Part shown: piece by piece, positions 1 to 11,994 of the stretch
Position numbering within the stretch: position 1 is the first letter of the stretch
Layout of the letters: the number at the start of each line of letters is the position of its first letter
Source of the DNA: Scilla litardierei
Taxonomy: Eukaryota; Streptophyta; Magnoliopsida; Asparagales; Asparagaceae
Assembly: GCA_030789695.1 (NCBI GenBank)
Contig: CM061132.1
Coordinates: 154,858,817 to 154,922,816 of the forward strand
Reading direction: 5' to 3'
Length of the DNA: 64,000 nucleotides
Translations under genes and position numbers: made by a program
The notes under the pieces: model-generated
The model's input: the letters and a program-made list of their open reading frames with translations, nothing else
Told to the model about the DNA's origin: nothing
The model's database searches: none

Positions 1-643
1 TGGTGCTTTCGGCTCCGACACTCTGGCAAAGCGTCCTTGGCCGTTGTGCCGTCTGACAAAATCATGGCTGACACGCACATCTCTAACATCCTCGGTCGAA
101 GCTTCCATAGTCTAACACGCCAGCTCAGCATGCCAGATCAGCCCTACCCAACCGCCTCCATCAGGTATAAATACTCCTCCACTTCCATCGAGAGAGTGGT
201 TGGTAAATTGATTCTAAAACTCTCACTCACCATCAAGAGCAAAGGTCGTCCACATCTTTGTTCTTCCACTATAGCCCGCCATGCAAGGTCGATCTACTTC
301 TAGTTCGACCTACGTGTTTGGCCCACTTTTCTAAGCCCTAATTCTAACTTAGGCATCGGAGAGGCTAATGGTTGGAACCCAACCCAGCCTTTCTGACGAT
401 CTACTCCATGTGCAGGTTGGCTCTTTCCAAGTAACGAGCGATTGGCGACCTATTCATGGTGAGCGGCGAACAAGCGGCGGACTTGCAGGATCAATCCGAA
501 GATCGACCTATGAAGGGCGCGTATCCTCACTACTCCATCACTACTTGTAAACACCCTACCCAATCATCCCTCAACCTATAACTACCTTGCCCTTGGTTCC
601 CCATCTAAACAAATTCATTGTACGCGGATCTCACCCCGCAACA
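1..643 (+). repeat. 3' part of a Retand/Tat-like gypsy LTR
   Basis: The segment has the layout of the promoter-to-U5 part of a Ty3/gypsy Tat-lineage LTR: a TATA box (TATAAATA near 165-172), a CT-rich transcribed region, a block around 340-430 built on 'taacttaggcatcgga' and 'caggttggctc' that I associate with this LTR type, and a terminal ...CAACA followed by ATTTGG, which resembles the start of a primer site. The left end lies outside the window. Small open frames here look spurious. An ordinary intergenic region is the alternative. Confidence 0.4.
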
Positions 644-1045
644 ATTTGGATTCCAATTTTTAGTACCATACCAGTTATGATACCAGGCTGAAGGCTCAGC
701 TCTCCCAATAAATTGAGAGCTCATCTTCCTCCTAAATTTACACAAAATCTTAATCAATGGAGCTCTTCTTAAATTATTTGAGCAAACCTTGATTAAAAGG
801 CGACCAACTATTTTTCCTCGTTTCCTATTTTCCTCTTTATTCCTTTTTCAGGTTCTAGCAAAACTTGAAGAGAGTTCGAATCTGATCCAGAGCTTGATGC
901 AGGGATTCATCTAAGGTGAAACTTTTTGGGAAAAGTGGTTAGCTCAAAGACGAGGCGTTGCAATCGTTCAGGGACATCGCCATATGGAAATTGTTTTTGA
1001 GACGGCAAAAACATAAGGTATGTTATTTATTTTAGCAGTTAAATT
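644..1045. other. Unassigned flank of the CACTA insertion
   Basis: No recognisable protein is encoded. A pyrimidine-rich stretch ending TTTTTCAG near 840-851, followed by a purine-rich segment, looks like a splice acceptor and exon, but I could not assign it to any family. The sequence resumes at 9959 after the CACTA insertion. Confidence 0.25.
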
Positions 1046-1285
1046 CACTTCAAAATGTAGGGTTGTTTTTAGCGGTATTTTAGGAGCGGGTCGAAACCGC
1101 TACTAAATAACATGTTTCTAGTGGTTCGAGACCGTTAAAACATTTCAAAAAAAGCGACAGAAAAAATATATTTAGCGGTTTGTGGAGGTTCGAAACCGCT
1201 ACTAAATTTATTTCCGGCCCATTAGTAGCGGTTCGTAAACCATACTAAAAAGGTCCAATTTTATAGTTATTTAAAAAATAGTTAG
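1046..1285. repeat. CACTA left end and subterminal repeats
   Basis: Several direct and inverted copies of a motif resembling AGCGGTTCGAAACCGCT lie within 250 bp of the left terminus. The array continues beyond the copia insertion at 8037-8095. CACTA transposases are known to bind such subterminal motifs. The terminus itself is degenerate (CACTTCAAAA). Confidence 0.7.
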
Positions 1286-1431
1286 TGTTGTGAATAGAAA
1301 TAACCAAAGTCGGTTAGGATTGCGGGTATCTTAGAGATACACCCATATCTATGTATTCTATCTTTCTACTCTCCTACCATTCCTATAAACAAAGGGCTGG
1401 AAGTTCCTCCCCCAGTAGTTGATTCATAACA
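1286..1431 (+). repeat. 5' LTR of copia copy 1
   Basis: Begins TGTTGTGAATAG and ends CATAACA. It aligns along its full length with 7866-8011. The sequence CGTTATCAGCACGAG follows immediately and is the probable primer-binding site; the same CGTTATCAGCACG follows the 5' LTR of the related copy at 24.4 kb. Confidence 0.9.
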
Positions 1432-3185
1432 CGTTATCAGCACGAGACTCTAGAAAATTTTTCTTTCCACAAATTTTTTTGTTCTTTGCGAATGTGAAGG
1501 CAGAGACGGGAGATCCACGCACGCGGTGCAAGGCTTCCTCAATCGAGCATCGTCATCCGCGTAGGGCTTCGTTCAACCGTCGCTATATTCGGAGGACGGC
1601 TATAGTATCCGAAGGACGGATATAGAGGTAAAATCACTAAAACGATGTTTTAATCATACGTATGATTGTTCTTCCCCTAGATCTCGCAAGATCGACGCGG
1701 GGATTTACTAGATCTCCTAAAAACGACGAATTTTTCATCCCAAAAATCAAAATTTTAGGGCTTTTGTTGTATAACCCCCACCATGAGCCCGCCGGCGGCC
1801 TTGCCGCCGGCCACCCCCCGCCGCAGCCCCCCCCGGCAGGGGGGCGGCGTCCGCCACCCCCCGCTGCAGCGGGGGGCGGTCCTGTTGCCGGTCCCCATGC
1901 AGGGGGCGGCCTCCCCGTCGCTGCTCCCCCTGCAGGGGGCGGCTTCCCCGCTACCAAACCCCCCTGCAGGGGGCGGCGCCCCCCCATCCGCCGCCGGCGG
2001 AAGCAAGGGGGCGGCGGCTAACCCTAGCCGCCGCCCCAAAGCCATACTGGGCTTTTCAGCCCAATTTCAAAAAAAATAAAAAATAAAATTTGACTGCGGG
2101 CCTGAAGCCTGCAGCCAACCTACGGGCTTTAGGCCCGCAGGCCAATTCTATTTCAAAAAAAATTTGACTACGGGCCTGAAGCCCGCAGCCAACCTGCGGG
2201 CTTCAGGCTTGCATGCCAGTTCTTTTCAAAAAAAGAGAGAGAAAGAAAGAAAGAGAAAAAGGGGGCGAAGGCCAAAATAAGCCTTAAAAGTCTTTTTTGG
2301 GCTAAAAGTTAATTTTAAAAAGGGCGTTTGAAGGCCTATAAATTCGTGAAAAATCACGGTATATTATGGGGCGATAAATGGGCATATAAGGGATTATTGG
2401 GGATTATTGAGGGTTATTTGGGATGATTTAAAAAGGAAAACCCTTTTCCTTCTACAACGAAAATGTCAATTTTGGGCTCTTATTCAATTTGATTGATTAA
2501 ACCCACTTACTACAACCCTTGCATCGTAATGATTTTTTCTGTAAAAATCATCTTTACATGCTTTACATCACTGGCAAATTCTGTTGGATATTATATGCGT
2601 GGTTGTGCATTATATTTAAAACTTAATAATTAGGAAGATCCTGCGACCGCTCTGCCGTTAGTCACCTAACCTAACGGTGTATGATGTTGCCCAGTGGTCC
2701 AATAATTATTAAGTGATTAAATTGTTTATCCATCTCTGCGAATATTAAATGCCTGTGATGCATGTGATGAAAATGTGTGATGAAAATGTCTGATGAGCAC
2801 AAATTTTCTGCATGGATGGCTAATTTTGGTTTTTGGATTGGCGGTTTAAGTCCCACATTTAATTTTCCTGCACTTTTCTTTTACTTTTGAGAGAAATTGT
2901 AGTGAGGAAATTTTGTAAATGTCCAAGACCGAAGACCATTTTCCATGGAGTCGGATACCACAATTGAAGCTGAAGATCTTATATGGGACCCACAGAGGTT
3001 TCCAAAGTTGTAATTTCTTTTTAAAGCTTTCATTTGTGTAATATGGACTGTAATGGGACTTTGGACTATTATTTATGTGGGACTGGCCGATCCACGCAAT
3101 TAGCCCTTCATATTAAAATTGCCTCCGCATGAAAATGTTTATGTTTAAATTATTAATTCATGCATATTTGTGCTCTGCTAGATAA
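1432..3185 (+). other. Long noncoding leader of copia copy 1 with a GC-rich island
   Basis: This 1.75-kb leader is about three times longer than that of the related copy (24399-23841, about 560 bp). It contains a GC-rich island at about 1780-2040 with repeated CCGCC and CCCCTGCAGGGGG palindromes, then two hairpin-forming near-duplicates (about 2090-2150 and 2165-2215) built on GCGGGC...GCCCGC. Open frames inside arise from base composition. The island may be an acquired insertion; I see no clear boundaries. Confidence 0.6.
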
Positions 3186-4146
3186 ATGGCTAAAATTGCA
3201 AGTGTCGATTTCGAAGTGCTGGATGCATCAGGAAGAAACTATCTGAGCTGGCAGCTCGATATGAAGTTTCATCTGCGGGCAAAGTCCCTCATTTCTGCTA
3301 TGACTAATGATGAAAATGTAAGCGATATAGAAAAGACACAAGCCATTATCTATATTCGTCGCCATGTGGACAAGACCCAAAAGGCTGAATACTTTACGGT
3401 CGAAGATCCACTTGAGCTATGGACTGCCTTGAGGATAGGTATAAACATCAGAAAGATGTTATACTCCCAAAGGCACGATATGAGTGGGAGAACCCGAGAC
3501 TACAAGACTTTAAGTCCATTGCTGAGTATAACTCAGCACTTTTTAGCATCACCTTATGCCTGAAGTTGTGTGGTGAAAAAGTCTCAGAAGATCGCATGCG
3601 GGAAAAGACGTATACGTCCTTCCATGAAAAAGATGCGATACTAACGCAGCAATACCGTGAACGCAAGTTCACCAAGTATTCTGAGCTGCTGTCATGTTTA
3701 CTCATGGCTGAACAAAACAGAGAGCTTCTCCTCGCCAGTCACAACATGCGCCCTCCTGGCACTGCCCCCTCCCAGAAGCTCATAATGCCTCTTCTTCTCG
3801 AAAGAAGAGGGACAATAAAAGAAAAGAAAGACCACAGAAAGTGGGACAGAACAAAAGGGCTAGGGGCCAAGTCCAGCAACGAAGAAATGAAAGTAAGCGG
3901 AAGTTCACTTGGCAGAGAAATGACAAAAATAGAGATGATGTACCCCCACCCAAGAGGGAATGTGAAGACCAGTACCGTAGCTGTGGCATGACAGGCCACT
4001 GGTCCAGAGTGTGCAGAATTCCGCAGCATCTCCAGGATTTGTATAAAGAGAATAAGAAAAATAAAGCTGAAATAAACCTGATGACCTTTGATGCTTCAGT
4101 CAAGTTTACAGATGACGACTTCGAAAATGATGACATGCTTGATTAG
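3186..4146 (+). pseudogene. gag: Copia gag (capsid/nucleocapsid), frameshifted
   Basis: Starts MAKIASVDFEVLDASGRNYL, nearly matching the gag start of the copy at 23840. Gag forms the retrotransposon particle and binds genomic RNA. The frame is continuous to about 3440 and then shifts one phase (the family reads LEDRYKHQ where this copy has LRIGINIR); it resumes from 3419 in another frame and shifts again to finish at 3841-4146. That last part holds a zinc-knuckle remnant, CGMTGHWSRVC, and ends DDMLD before a stop. The other copy stops at the same place (DDLLD-stop), so the gag terminus is a family trait. Confidence 0.8.
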
Positions 4147-4380
4147 CCCCTATTTTTATCTTAGCTATTTGTTTTAAGAATAATTTATGTCATGAGAGCA
4201 TTTGAATTATGTAATTTGTTTTGAATGAAAATGTTTATCTGTAAATGCATGTGCCTATACGATTCATCTTTTAATAGATGAACTACTCTCATGACTGATT
4301 AGTAGACAATAAACACATACGATCTTTCAATAAAAAGCGAACATAAGGGCCATATTGAAGATCCAGGGAATGCACCACTG
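4147..4380 (+). other. Noncoding spacer between gag and pol
   Basis: About 230 bp with stops in all frames separate the gag stop from the first recognisable pol sequence. A comparable spacer (22714-22880) lies at the same place in the related minus-strand copy, so separate gag and pol frames look ancestral rather than due to decay. Confidence 0.55.
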
Positions 4381-7330
4381 TTGCCCCCAAATGACACAGA
4401 AACAAAAATAAAGGATGTACTAATCTCTCCGAATTCCAAAAGAAACTTTCTAAGTTTCAAGGACATCCGTTTCAATGGATTCCATTTGGAAACAGCAAAT
4501 GTAAATGAAAAACAAATTACTGTATGTTACGTCTCAAGAAAAAGGAGTAAAATCCATACTTGAACGTTTTGAGAGCCTTACAGGCCTCAACCATACAAAG
4601 ATTCGGAGAAAGGAAGCGAAATTAAACGGAGCACCTGAAGTACCCGACATCAGCCAAGTTTTTACACTGGCATGATAGACTTGGCCACCCTGGATCAGTA
4701 ACGATGCACCGCATCTTATCCCATGGGTATGACTTGAAGAACCAGAAGATTCTTCAGAAGGGAGAATTCCCTCACATCCCTTGCTATAAGGGAAAACTAA
4801 TTACAATGCCATTTCTACGAAAAATTGAAAAAGAATCTCTATGCTTCCTCAAAAAGAATATAAGGAGATAGATGTGGATAAAATCCACCCCCTAGTGGGC
4901 TATTTTCGTTCTTCATTGTACTGATAAATGCATCCTCATAATATTCGTATGTGTGTCTACTACAGACCCGTAAACTTAGCTTTTCCAAAGCTATTGGCAC
5001 AAAAATAAAAATGTTGCGGGCACATTTTCCAGTCAATAAAATATAGAAAATAAGTCTGGTTAATGTTGGGAAATATACCGCCCGGTCAATTCAAGAGTAC
5101 TGCCAAGCAACGAGAATAGAAAATGAACATACAAATGCCGCATGTTCATACCCAAAATGGGTCAGCAGAGTCACTGAAAAGTAGACTCCAATGGATTGAA
5201 CGTCCATTAAATCCCGATTGCCTATCGATGCACGGGGACATGCAAATTCTGCATGCTGCATCGTAAATGAAAATTAGACCCTCTGGAGGTCAGAGTCTTC
5301 AATGCAACTTGCATATGGAATGCCACCGAATATTTCTCATCTGAGAATCTTCGGTCGTGCAGTTTAAATCACCATCGCACCATCACAGAGGACAAAAATG
5401 GGTCCTCAAACGTCGCCTAGGTATCTATGTAGGGTTTGACTCACCCTCAATTATAAGATACCTAGAACCCCAACCGGTGGACGTATTTAAGGCACATCTT
5501 GAAGACTGTATTTTCGATGAGACGAGTTTTCCCAAAATAGGCCCAGACACTGGGAAATCTGGTGCAAAGCAAATTATAACGTGGGATACAAAAAGTTTGA
5601 CCCACCATGACCCGGTAACAAAATAATGTGAAGATGAGATCCTGAAGATCATCTGCATATAGAGCAATGTTCACCAGTTACCGGACTCATTTACTGACAA
5701 CCAGAAGATTGTCAGATCACACATCCCTACTGCAAAAACTCCAGCTAGGATTGACATCCCCGAGAATGGATGCAATCCACCAGCAGCAGAAGTGGCTAAT
5801 CCTCAACAGAAGAGAGGCAGACCACTAGGCTCCAAGGACAGAGACTCCTGGAGACCTTAAGACAATACTACCACAGGACAATGAGCTCCTGTCCACACCC
5901 TCACCCTTCCCAGAATCCACTGCAGAGGAATTGCCGGGAAAAACTGAAATTGAAAGTAAATGTTGTACGTACTGGGGAGGTGCTGGACAGATAGAACATA
6001 AATTGTCGACAATGTATTCACGTATCATATTGCCATATACATCGCAAACGCGATGATGTTTATAAATTATTGTTCCATACTCCGTTGCTAGTATGCAAAC
6101 GTAGAGATTGGCCAAATGTGCAAGAGGCAATAAAAGATGAGCTGGACTCACTTATGAAACGTGAAATGTTCGGACCTGAAGTCCAGACACCAAAAGGTGT
6201 CAAACCTGTGGATAAAATAAAGTATTGCACACATAAGAAAAATAAATACAAAATCGTATGCTATAAGGTACAACCTATATCCCAAGGAAAATTTCGCTGA
6301 AACTAGGGACCGAACAAATTAAAATGAGCATGTCTCATAAATATTGCATCAGTCTCCCTAAGTTATCAAAAGCGAATACCTTACGATTTGGCGAAGGAAA
6401 ATTTTGGATATGATGTTATTGGATGTTGTGACGGCATATCTTCGTGAATATCTTGGTAAAGATAATTTCCATATTTTCTTAAATGCCTGGATAGACTTCG
6501 GGACGTCTATTCAATTGAAGAAAAACAATAAGTATAATAAATAAATGTATAACCAAGAAAATCATTTGACAAATCAATGATTCCTCCTGAGGGTTGTCTT
6601 TGCATCTAAGCAACGAACATGATTAGAGATCATAGTCGTAAACAACTAAAATCTCATCGGATCTCCTGCAGAGAAAACCGAAACATCTGTTCAAGCCTGA
6701 CTATTAAACATGAAATGAAAGACCTAGGCAAATATAAAGTCATGGCTCATAGAATCATGTTACAAACGTCCAGAAGTGCGTTGGAGAAATTAAAAGGACC
6801 ATTGACATCCAAAGTACACCTACGGTAGTACACTTAATGGATGTACAAAAAGAACCCTTCCGATCGCTGGAAGAGGGGGAGGATATAAATGGTCCTAAAG
6901 TCCATTATCTAAGTGCAATCAGGCACTCTTGGCTAACTGCATGCGTCCTGATATAGCTATTGCAGTAAACTCATTAGCCAGAGATAGTTGGCACATAAAA
7001 GGGCCATTAGACCGGAGTTAAGCCTTCTGCACTTCCTCCAAGGGACGAAAGATTTGGACTTACAATATGAAGTATAATCCTCCAATGTTCATGCAAATGC
7101 AGGTTACAGGTCTGGTCCCTATACTGAGAAATCACAGAACGGGTACCCAAAGTGGGATGACCATCTACTGCAGATCTACAAAGCAATTTATGAAGGCGAC
7201 ATCATCCTATCATTCTGAGATCCTCACCACACCAATGATGTATTTGAGGGCGCCTGCCGGTACATCACATCCCAGTGACGATTGGGATAGAGGTTGGTAT
7301 TGTGGAGCTGGCCACATAGTCTGAAGACCA
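4381..7330 (+). pseudogene. pol: Copia pol remnants (protease-integrase-RT-RNase H)
   Basis: Fragments in several frames follow copia domain order. The end of the protease region is at 4381-4563. The pre-integrase motif HDRLGHPGSV lies near 4677-4700. The integrase C-terminal part with LGIYVGFDSPSIIRYLEP is near 5420-5470. The RT N-terminal part with CKRRDWPNVQEAIKDELDSL is at 6094-6300. RT/RNase H fragments run from about 6619 to 7330 (for example KHEMKDLGKYK near 6707). Each segment matches the better preserved copy at 19245-22713. Numerous stops and indels make it non-functional. Confidence 0.8.
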
Positions 7331-7865
7331 CATCAGAGGCGACAATACTTAGCACACCTCTCCAGAGTTTCTGGATTCAGCAGCTACTTAATTGTGATAA
7401 CTTTGTAATCTGTGTATATTTTCGGAATGTTGTAAATAGTAGTGATGAGATGAGCCTAAAAGATCTGAAAGCCTAAGAGTTTTTACAGATCAGGGGGGTT
7501 GAGGGATTTTGTACACTTTTCTCTTAGCTATGTTTTTTCCCACTGGGTTTTCCATAGGCAAAGGTTTTAATGAGGCAAATCACTCAACTCTGGTTCCTGA
7601 AGAATCCACCACTCTGACGCTCAGAATCCAGAAGTATTCATGAGCAGAGTCACTTGTACAAATCAGGGGGAGTTAAAGAGCATTTGTACTCTTTTTCCTT
7701 AACTATGGTTTTTCCCAATGGGTTTTCCATAGCTAAAGGTTTTAACACTGCAAAGCTCACCAACTCAAGATCCTGAAGTATCCACCCCATGTGAGACTCT
7801 TATTATGCTCAGAATACCAAAGTACTCTTGAACAGAGTCCACACATATGGCTGGATAAGGGTGAG
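7331..7865 (+). repeat. 3' noncoding region with duplicated polypurine-tract segments
   Basis: Two near-copies of a ~180-bp block (about 7485-7665 and 7665-7850) each carry ATCAGGGGG(G/A)GTT, then a run ending in the plant copia 3' signature TCCCA(C/A)TGGGTTTTCCATAG. Purine runs of this type normally prime plus-strand DNA synthesis. Confidence 0.6.
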
Positions 7866-8011
7866 TGTTGTGAATGGAAATAACTAGAGTTGGTTAGGAT
7901 TGCGGTTATCTTAGAGATACGCCCATATCTATGTATTCTATCTTTCTACTCTCCTACCATACATATAAATAAAGGGCTGAAGGTTCCTCCCTTAGTAGTT
8001 GATTGATAACC
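7866..8011 (+). repeat. 3' LTR of copia copy 1
   Basis: Pairs with 1286-1431 at the same length (146 bp) with about 15 substitutions. The direct repeat GTTAG follows at 8012-8016. Confidence 0.9.
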
Positions 8012-8341
8012 GTTAGCATTAATAGGGTTTAAAACTGCAACAAAATTTATTTCTAGACCATTAGCAGCGGTTCGAAACCGTTACTAAAAAGGTCTACCCT
8101 CAGCTTGGGGCTCAGCACTGTGGGCAAGTCGCCGTTCGTCGGCCGTACCTGCAACCTTGGTTTCGCCCGTCGCCGTTCGCTCGGGCCTAGGGCCTCTTCG
8201 TCCGCCCTAAAAAGCCATCCCTCAGCACAAGAATCCCGATGAAATCTGCAAGCAAAAAAACCCCCATCGGATCACTGTGGGCAAGTCCATAAGCAGATTC
8301 TCTAATTGGCGCCCTCTGGGTCACTCTGAGGTCGCTTTCGG

Positions 8342-8482
8342 ATGGGCGAGGCTGAGGGTTCTTCATCCACTCTCATGGCAGATTCTTGGGAGTTCGGAGC
8401 CAATTTTTTCCTTGAGAAAGATGGTTTCAAAGTGTTTGTCTGCTTGCTAGAGAAAGATATGGCAGCTTTCAAGGTTCTGTAA
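8342..8482 (+). pseudogene. Gene-like fragment captured in the CACTA element (46 codons)
   Basis: A short frame, MGEAEGSSSTLMADSWEFG..., ends shortly after CAAG|GTTCTG, a possible weak splice donor. It lies between the two subterminal repeat arrays of the CACTA element together with other exon-like sequence at 8774-8945. I do not recognise the family. A captured host first exon is my inference; a chance frame is the alternative. Confidence 0.35.
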
Positions 8483-8773
8483 ATTGCATGTCATGATTTC
8501 TTGGCTTCCTGCCTTCTCTCTATATTAGCAGTTAGGGCTCATGTGCTGGGGAAGTTAAGCTTGAGAAGCTTAAGATTTTGTTTGAATATGGCCGCAAGAT
8601 TCAATTTTGATGGACTGTAATTTCTTGGCATACAAATCTTAGATTTTACTTGTACTGTAGTAGAATTATTCTTGTTCTGCGCTTAGTACGATCCCCTCCA
8701 TCTTCTCATCCCTTCCCCTCTTTTTATTATCTATGTTTCTATCTGATGAGAAATTTGTTGGGGCTTGTTGCAG

Positions 8774-9009
8774 ATATTCCTGTCAGACGCAAGACTGAAA
8801 AGAACAGGGAGAGAGTCCTCCACCATGAGAGCCTGCTGCGAAAGAATGTTTTTGTTAAACCAGTCCCATCTTCGACACTGAAAAATGCAAGAAGAAGAGG
8901 AAGGATACTCCGATTTCAACAACCGAGCCCCAAACTACTCCCTAGTGTATGTAATCAATTGCAAAAGATTTACACCAAGATGCTTTCTCTTTTGATTGTT
9001 GTTGTCTAA
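8774..9009 (+). pseudogene. Second exon-like fragment inside the CACTA element
   Basis: After a pyrimidine-rich tract ending TTGTTGCAG, a basic segment reads DIPVRRKTEKNRERVLHHES and then LLRKNVFVKPVPSSTLK. A one-base shift afterwards gives EKCKKKRKDTP, so the original exon may have a frameshift. Intron-like T-rich sequence flanks both sides. I cannot name the parent gene; the lysine/arginine-rich composition would suit a nuclear protein but proves nothing. Confidence 0.35.
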
Positions 9010-9659
9010 TATTGGAATCATGCAGGATGATGGCATGGGCTCCTGCTGTTGTTGACACATGTAATGAAAAGGTTTTGCTCTTACAGACTTGACATTAAAT
9101 TTCTCTTTATAATTTATTTTCCGATGAATCAAAAAAAGTTTCTCTTTAGAATTATCTCACTGCATTCAATATCCTTTGTCTGTTCTTGTTCATCATTCAA
9201 GGGGGAAGCAAAGAAGGTGAGTGAATATCCTTTTGTTTTAACGGATTCCTAGTTCTTGCTTTATTTGGTTCTGATCCCTCACGCAGTAGCCATCATAAAT
9301 CCACTTGGGCTTGCATGAATTGAAGGGCAGCTGGCCCATTTGGCTTTTAGTTCATACAATCAGATATCGTTTTTTGGTTTTCCCTCGAATCTTTTGCCAA
9401 GGTTTCCTGGTCCAAATGCTGCCATATGTGGAGCTGGTTGATGGTGCAATTCCCACTATATTTTTGCAAGATTATTATCCGTCAAATCAATTGCTATCAG
9501 TGTATTCTGTAATTCTCTGTTAGTCTTGACTCCAACATTTAATGATCCAAGATTGGATTGTGGTTATTAGTCTTCACTCCAATATTTTTTTAAAAAAAAA
9601 TTAGATCCAAGATTGGATTGTGGTTATTAGTCTTCACACCAATTTTTTTTTTAATAAAA
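9010..9659. other. CACTA interior, unassigned
   Basis: T-rich intron-like sequence and a possible exon near 9390-9450. A block beginning AGATTGGATTGTGGTTATTAG is repeated at about 9551 and 9608, with an eroded third trace. No protein family is recognised. Confidence 0.3.
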
Positions 9660-9955
9660 AAATTATTGCTGTTTGTGGCGGTTAAGAACTGCCATTAATA
9701 ATAATATGAAAAAAAATTCGCAATTGAACATGTATTAGAAATTGCGTTAGCGGCGGTTCGAAACCGCTACTGAACAAAGTTTCACGTGATTCATTAGTAG
9801 CGGTTTAGAACCACTAGAAACTCAATTTCTCATGCCTCAAATACTAGCGGTTGCTTGAACCGCTTGAAACCATGCTTGCGGAGGTTTCGAACATCCAAAA
9901 CCCCATTTGGAAACAGCTAAAAACACCCAATAAAACACCCAGTTTTCTTGTAGTG
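9660..9955. repeat. CACTA right end and subterminal repeats
   Basis: Contains several GGCGGTTCGAAACCGCTAC-like motifs in both orientations and ends in the inverted CACTA terminus (TTTTCTTGTAGTG at 9943-9955), followed by the ATT duplication. Confidence 0.8.
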
Positions 9956-10319
9956 ATTTTAGATCTATCTTTTCGAGATCGGTTCGCCTCGCCCTCCTCC
10001 TTTGATCATGCAATGGTTTAATTTATTTGTGTAGGCTTTTTTTCTCCATAAAATGCGATTTTATGCTTTTTCTTCTTCTGCTGATTTCCCACGTTTGTTA
10101 ATCCTAGGACTAGACGATGGGAAAAAGGCCTATGGATGCCTACTCAAAACACTTCATTGAGAAGGTAAGATGTTTTAAATTTTCATCAGTAATGTCAAAG
10201 GGATTTTGGAATTGATGCTATATGATTGCATCTTATTTGGTAAAAACAATTCCTTTTTTAGCGATCGGTGGAAAAGTTTCAGAGGAGATTTGGATATGGA
10301 AGCCGGTGGAGCTATATTA
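9956..10319. other. Flanking sequence with a possible small exon
   Basis: An ATG at 10117 opens 16 codons (MGKRPMDAYSKHFIEK) that stop at a good splice donor, AAG|GTAAGA. A TTTTTTAG acceptor follows at 10261 and the frame continues into the copia fragment beyond. This could be a host-gene remnant or chance; unidentified. Confidence 0.25.
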
Positions 10320-10620
10320 TCTTCATATGTAATGATGTTCATTTTATGTTCACGAAGAAGGTGACAAGTTTTGATGCCAAGGAAATGAAATATGTCATGT
10401 TAGGATAGTGTCGATGGTTATAGAGTTTGGAGTCCAGATTCGAAGAAGATCTTGGTTAATCGACATGTGAGGCAATGAGGTGCTAAACGAGATGGAGATG
10501 CTTATTCCAAATTATAGGATTGACATAGAAGTTGTCAAAGGAGTGGTATTTGATGAGGAGAATCCACATGCGTATACTACTACATGTAGTGATGGCGAAG
10601 GCAGTATATGGATTCTAGTC
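10320..10620 (+). pseudogene. Copia integrase C-terminal fragment
   Basis: Two adjacent frames read FTKKVTSFDAKEMKYVMLG and DGYRVWSPDSKKILVNRHV, matching the conserved copia block after the integrase core (kFDxkakkcifLGY...kGYrlwdP...v..rdVvF). VVFDEENPHAY follows in a further frame. A frameshift and stops show it is a relic. Its LTRs are not visible. Confidence 0.6.
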
Positions 10621-11994
10621 GAAATGGAGATCATAAAGTTATTATGGATGACTTGATGCTAACAGAGTGGTATGGTGCACCATGAAGGATCCAGCTTTTT
10701 ACAAGATTGTGTAAATTTGGCTTATGCATTGCATGTGTATAGAGATCCTACAGGTTTACAGTGGATGCATCAAGTTTAGAAAGTCAGTATGTATGTATGC
10801 TAGAGAAGATATCGACATGATAGCGCATCCTGAGGAAATCCACAAGAAAGAGAATCTGGTGGTGGACAGGTCAATGGCAAATTTGGAGCGGGCTCAAATT
10901 TATTTTCATTGAAGAAGTACTAAGGTGTCACGAGGAAGCACGGAGAGAGACAAAGTGGATGATTCAAGTTATAGATTTAGGGGATGCAGTGGATTTGAAG
11001 ATTCATCTTCGTAAGGGGGTTCATTGAATACTCAGTTAGATGGTGATACTTAATGCGAAGCTCATTAGCTAAGTGCTCTGGCCTGATAGGGAGATGGTTT
11101 TATTTCTTGAAGGTAAAGGATTTAGTATTTTGATTTGGCTTGGGCTTTGAAGTGCGTTTGTATCAAGGTGGAGATTTGAAAAATATGATACAAAACATCA
11201 AAAATATTCCAAGATTAATTTAGGATTAATGAGGATTTTTTTGGAAAATTTTAGAGCCCAAAAACACTGATTTTTCAACACACATACTCGAATTTTATCT
11301 CACCCCAGATGGATGAATGGTAAACCCAGCCGATGATTATTTTTTTTGGAATTTTAGTAGCATAGAGCAGCCCATGCCCACAGATCGCAAGCACAATGCG
11401 TGGTGCGCGTGCCACGTATCGTGCTATCATATGATCATGCACATCAACGTTAGTAGCAATTTGGCCGCACGACAACATCTAGATAGTTGAGGCGACTAAT
11501 TGGACGGTAGAAGCGAAAGCTCAACGTGCAAAGGCAAGAAGTGGGCACGTGACAGGTGTAGAATCCGAATATGATTTGGATCCAGCAATGTTCTCCAAAC
11601 CCATTAGGATTTTTAAAGGGCACTTACACCCTTGTTTCAGCTAGATTTGAAGCAAAATTTCTGTACAAGTTTAGGGCCACATGTAGAAATATATAGGGCA
11701 AACTAAGGGGCTAAAAGAGGGTTGTTTGTGAGCGAAAAAGGGAGTTTCTTCTCTAAATTCTTAACGGGCTTGGTTTTTCCCTTAAACCAAGTGCTATAAG
11801 TTGTAATCCAAGATTATTAAAGCATGCATTAGGGATACCAAGAATTGGGTAGAACCAGTACAAATCATGGCATCAAGTGTAAATATTTTTGTTTAGTGTT
11901 ACATTTCATATATATTGCTGTGCTACGGACTTTGTAGAGAAAGTTATTAGCTTTATCTATTACTTCAACAATTCTTAGAATTCTACGTTGTGAT
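10621..11994. other. Decayed repeat sequence, probably gypsy-derived
   Basis: No continuous gene. The block around 11255-11330 ('agagcccaaaaacactga', 'atctcaccccaga') and the stretch 11690-11860 resemble the noncoding end and LTR of an old gypsy element. Boundaries cannot be set by eye. Confidence 0.3.

Larger units (their letters stand above)
1286..8011 (+). mobile_element. Decayed Ty1/copia retrotransposon (copy 1)
   Basis: A complete but degenerate LTR element has 146-bp LTRs at both ends, TG at the 5' end and a perfect GTTAG target duplication (1281-1285 and 8012-8016). The last base of the right LTR has changed from A to C. Order is LTR, long leader, gag, noncoding spacer, pol remnants, repeated 3' noncoding region, LTR. 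The LTRs differ at about 15 of 146 sites, so the insertion is old. It sits inside the CACTA element. Gag and integrase segments show it is the same family as the minus-strand copy at 18779-24511. Confidence 0.9.
1046..9955. mobile_element. Non-autonomous CACTA (En/Spm-like) transposon
   Basis: The right end, read on the minus strand, begins CACTACAAGAAAAC, the classic plant CACTA terminus. The left end at 1046 begins CACTTCAAAA and continues with a GGGTTGTTTTTAGCGG segment that parallels the right-end GGGTGTTTTTAGC. Both ends are flanked by the 3-bp direct repeat ATT (1043-1045 and 9956-9958), the expected duplication size. Arrays of a TAGCGGTTCGAAACCGCTA-type palindrome lie inside both ends. 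Removing the copia insertion (1286-8011 plus one duplicated GTTAG) leaves about 2.2 kb. No transposase is visible, so mobility would need help in trans. The interior carries gene-like fragments, suggesting a Pack-CACTA. Confidence 0.75.

Noticed and set aside
1637..2079. Four overlapping Pro/Gly/Ala-rich frames
   Set aside because: They lie over the GC-rich island of the copia leader, on both strands, with no recognisable domain.
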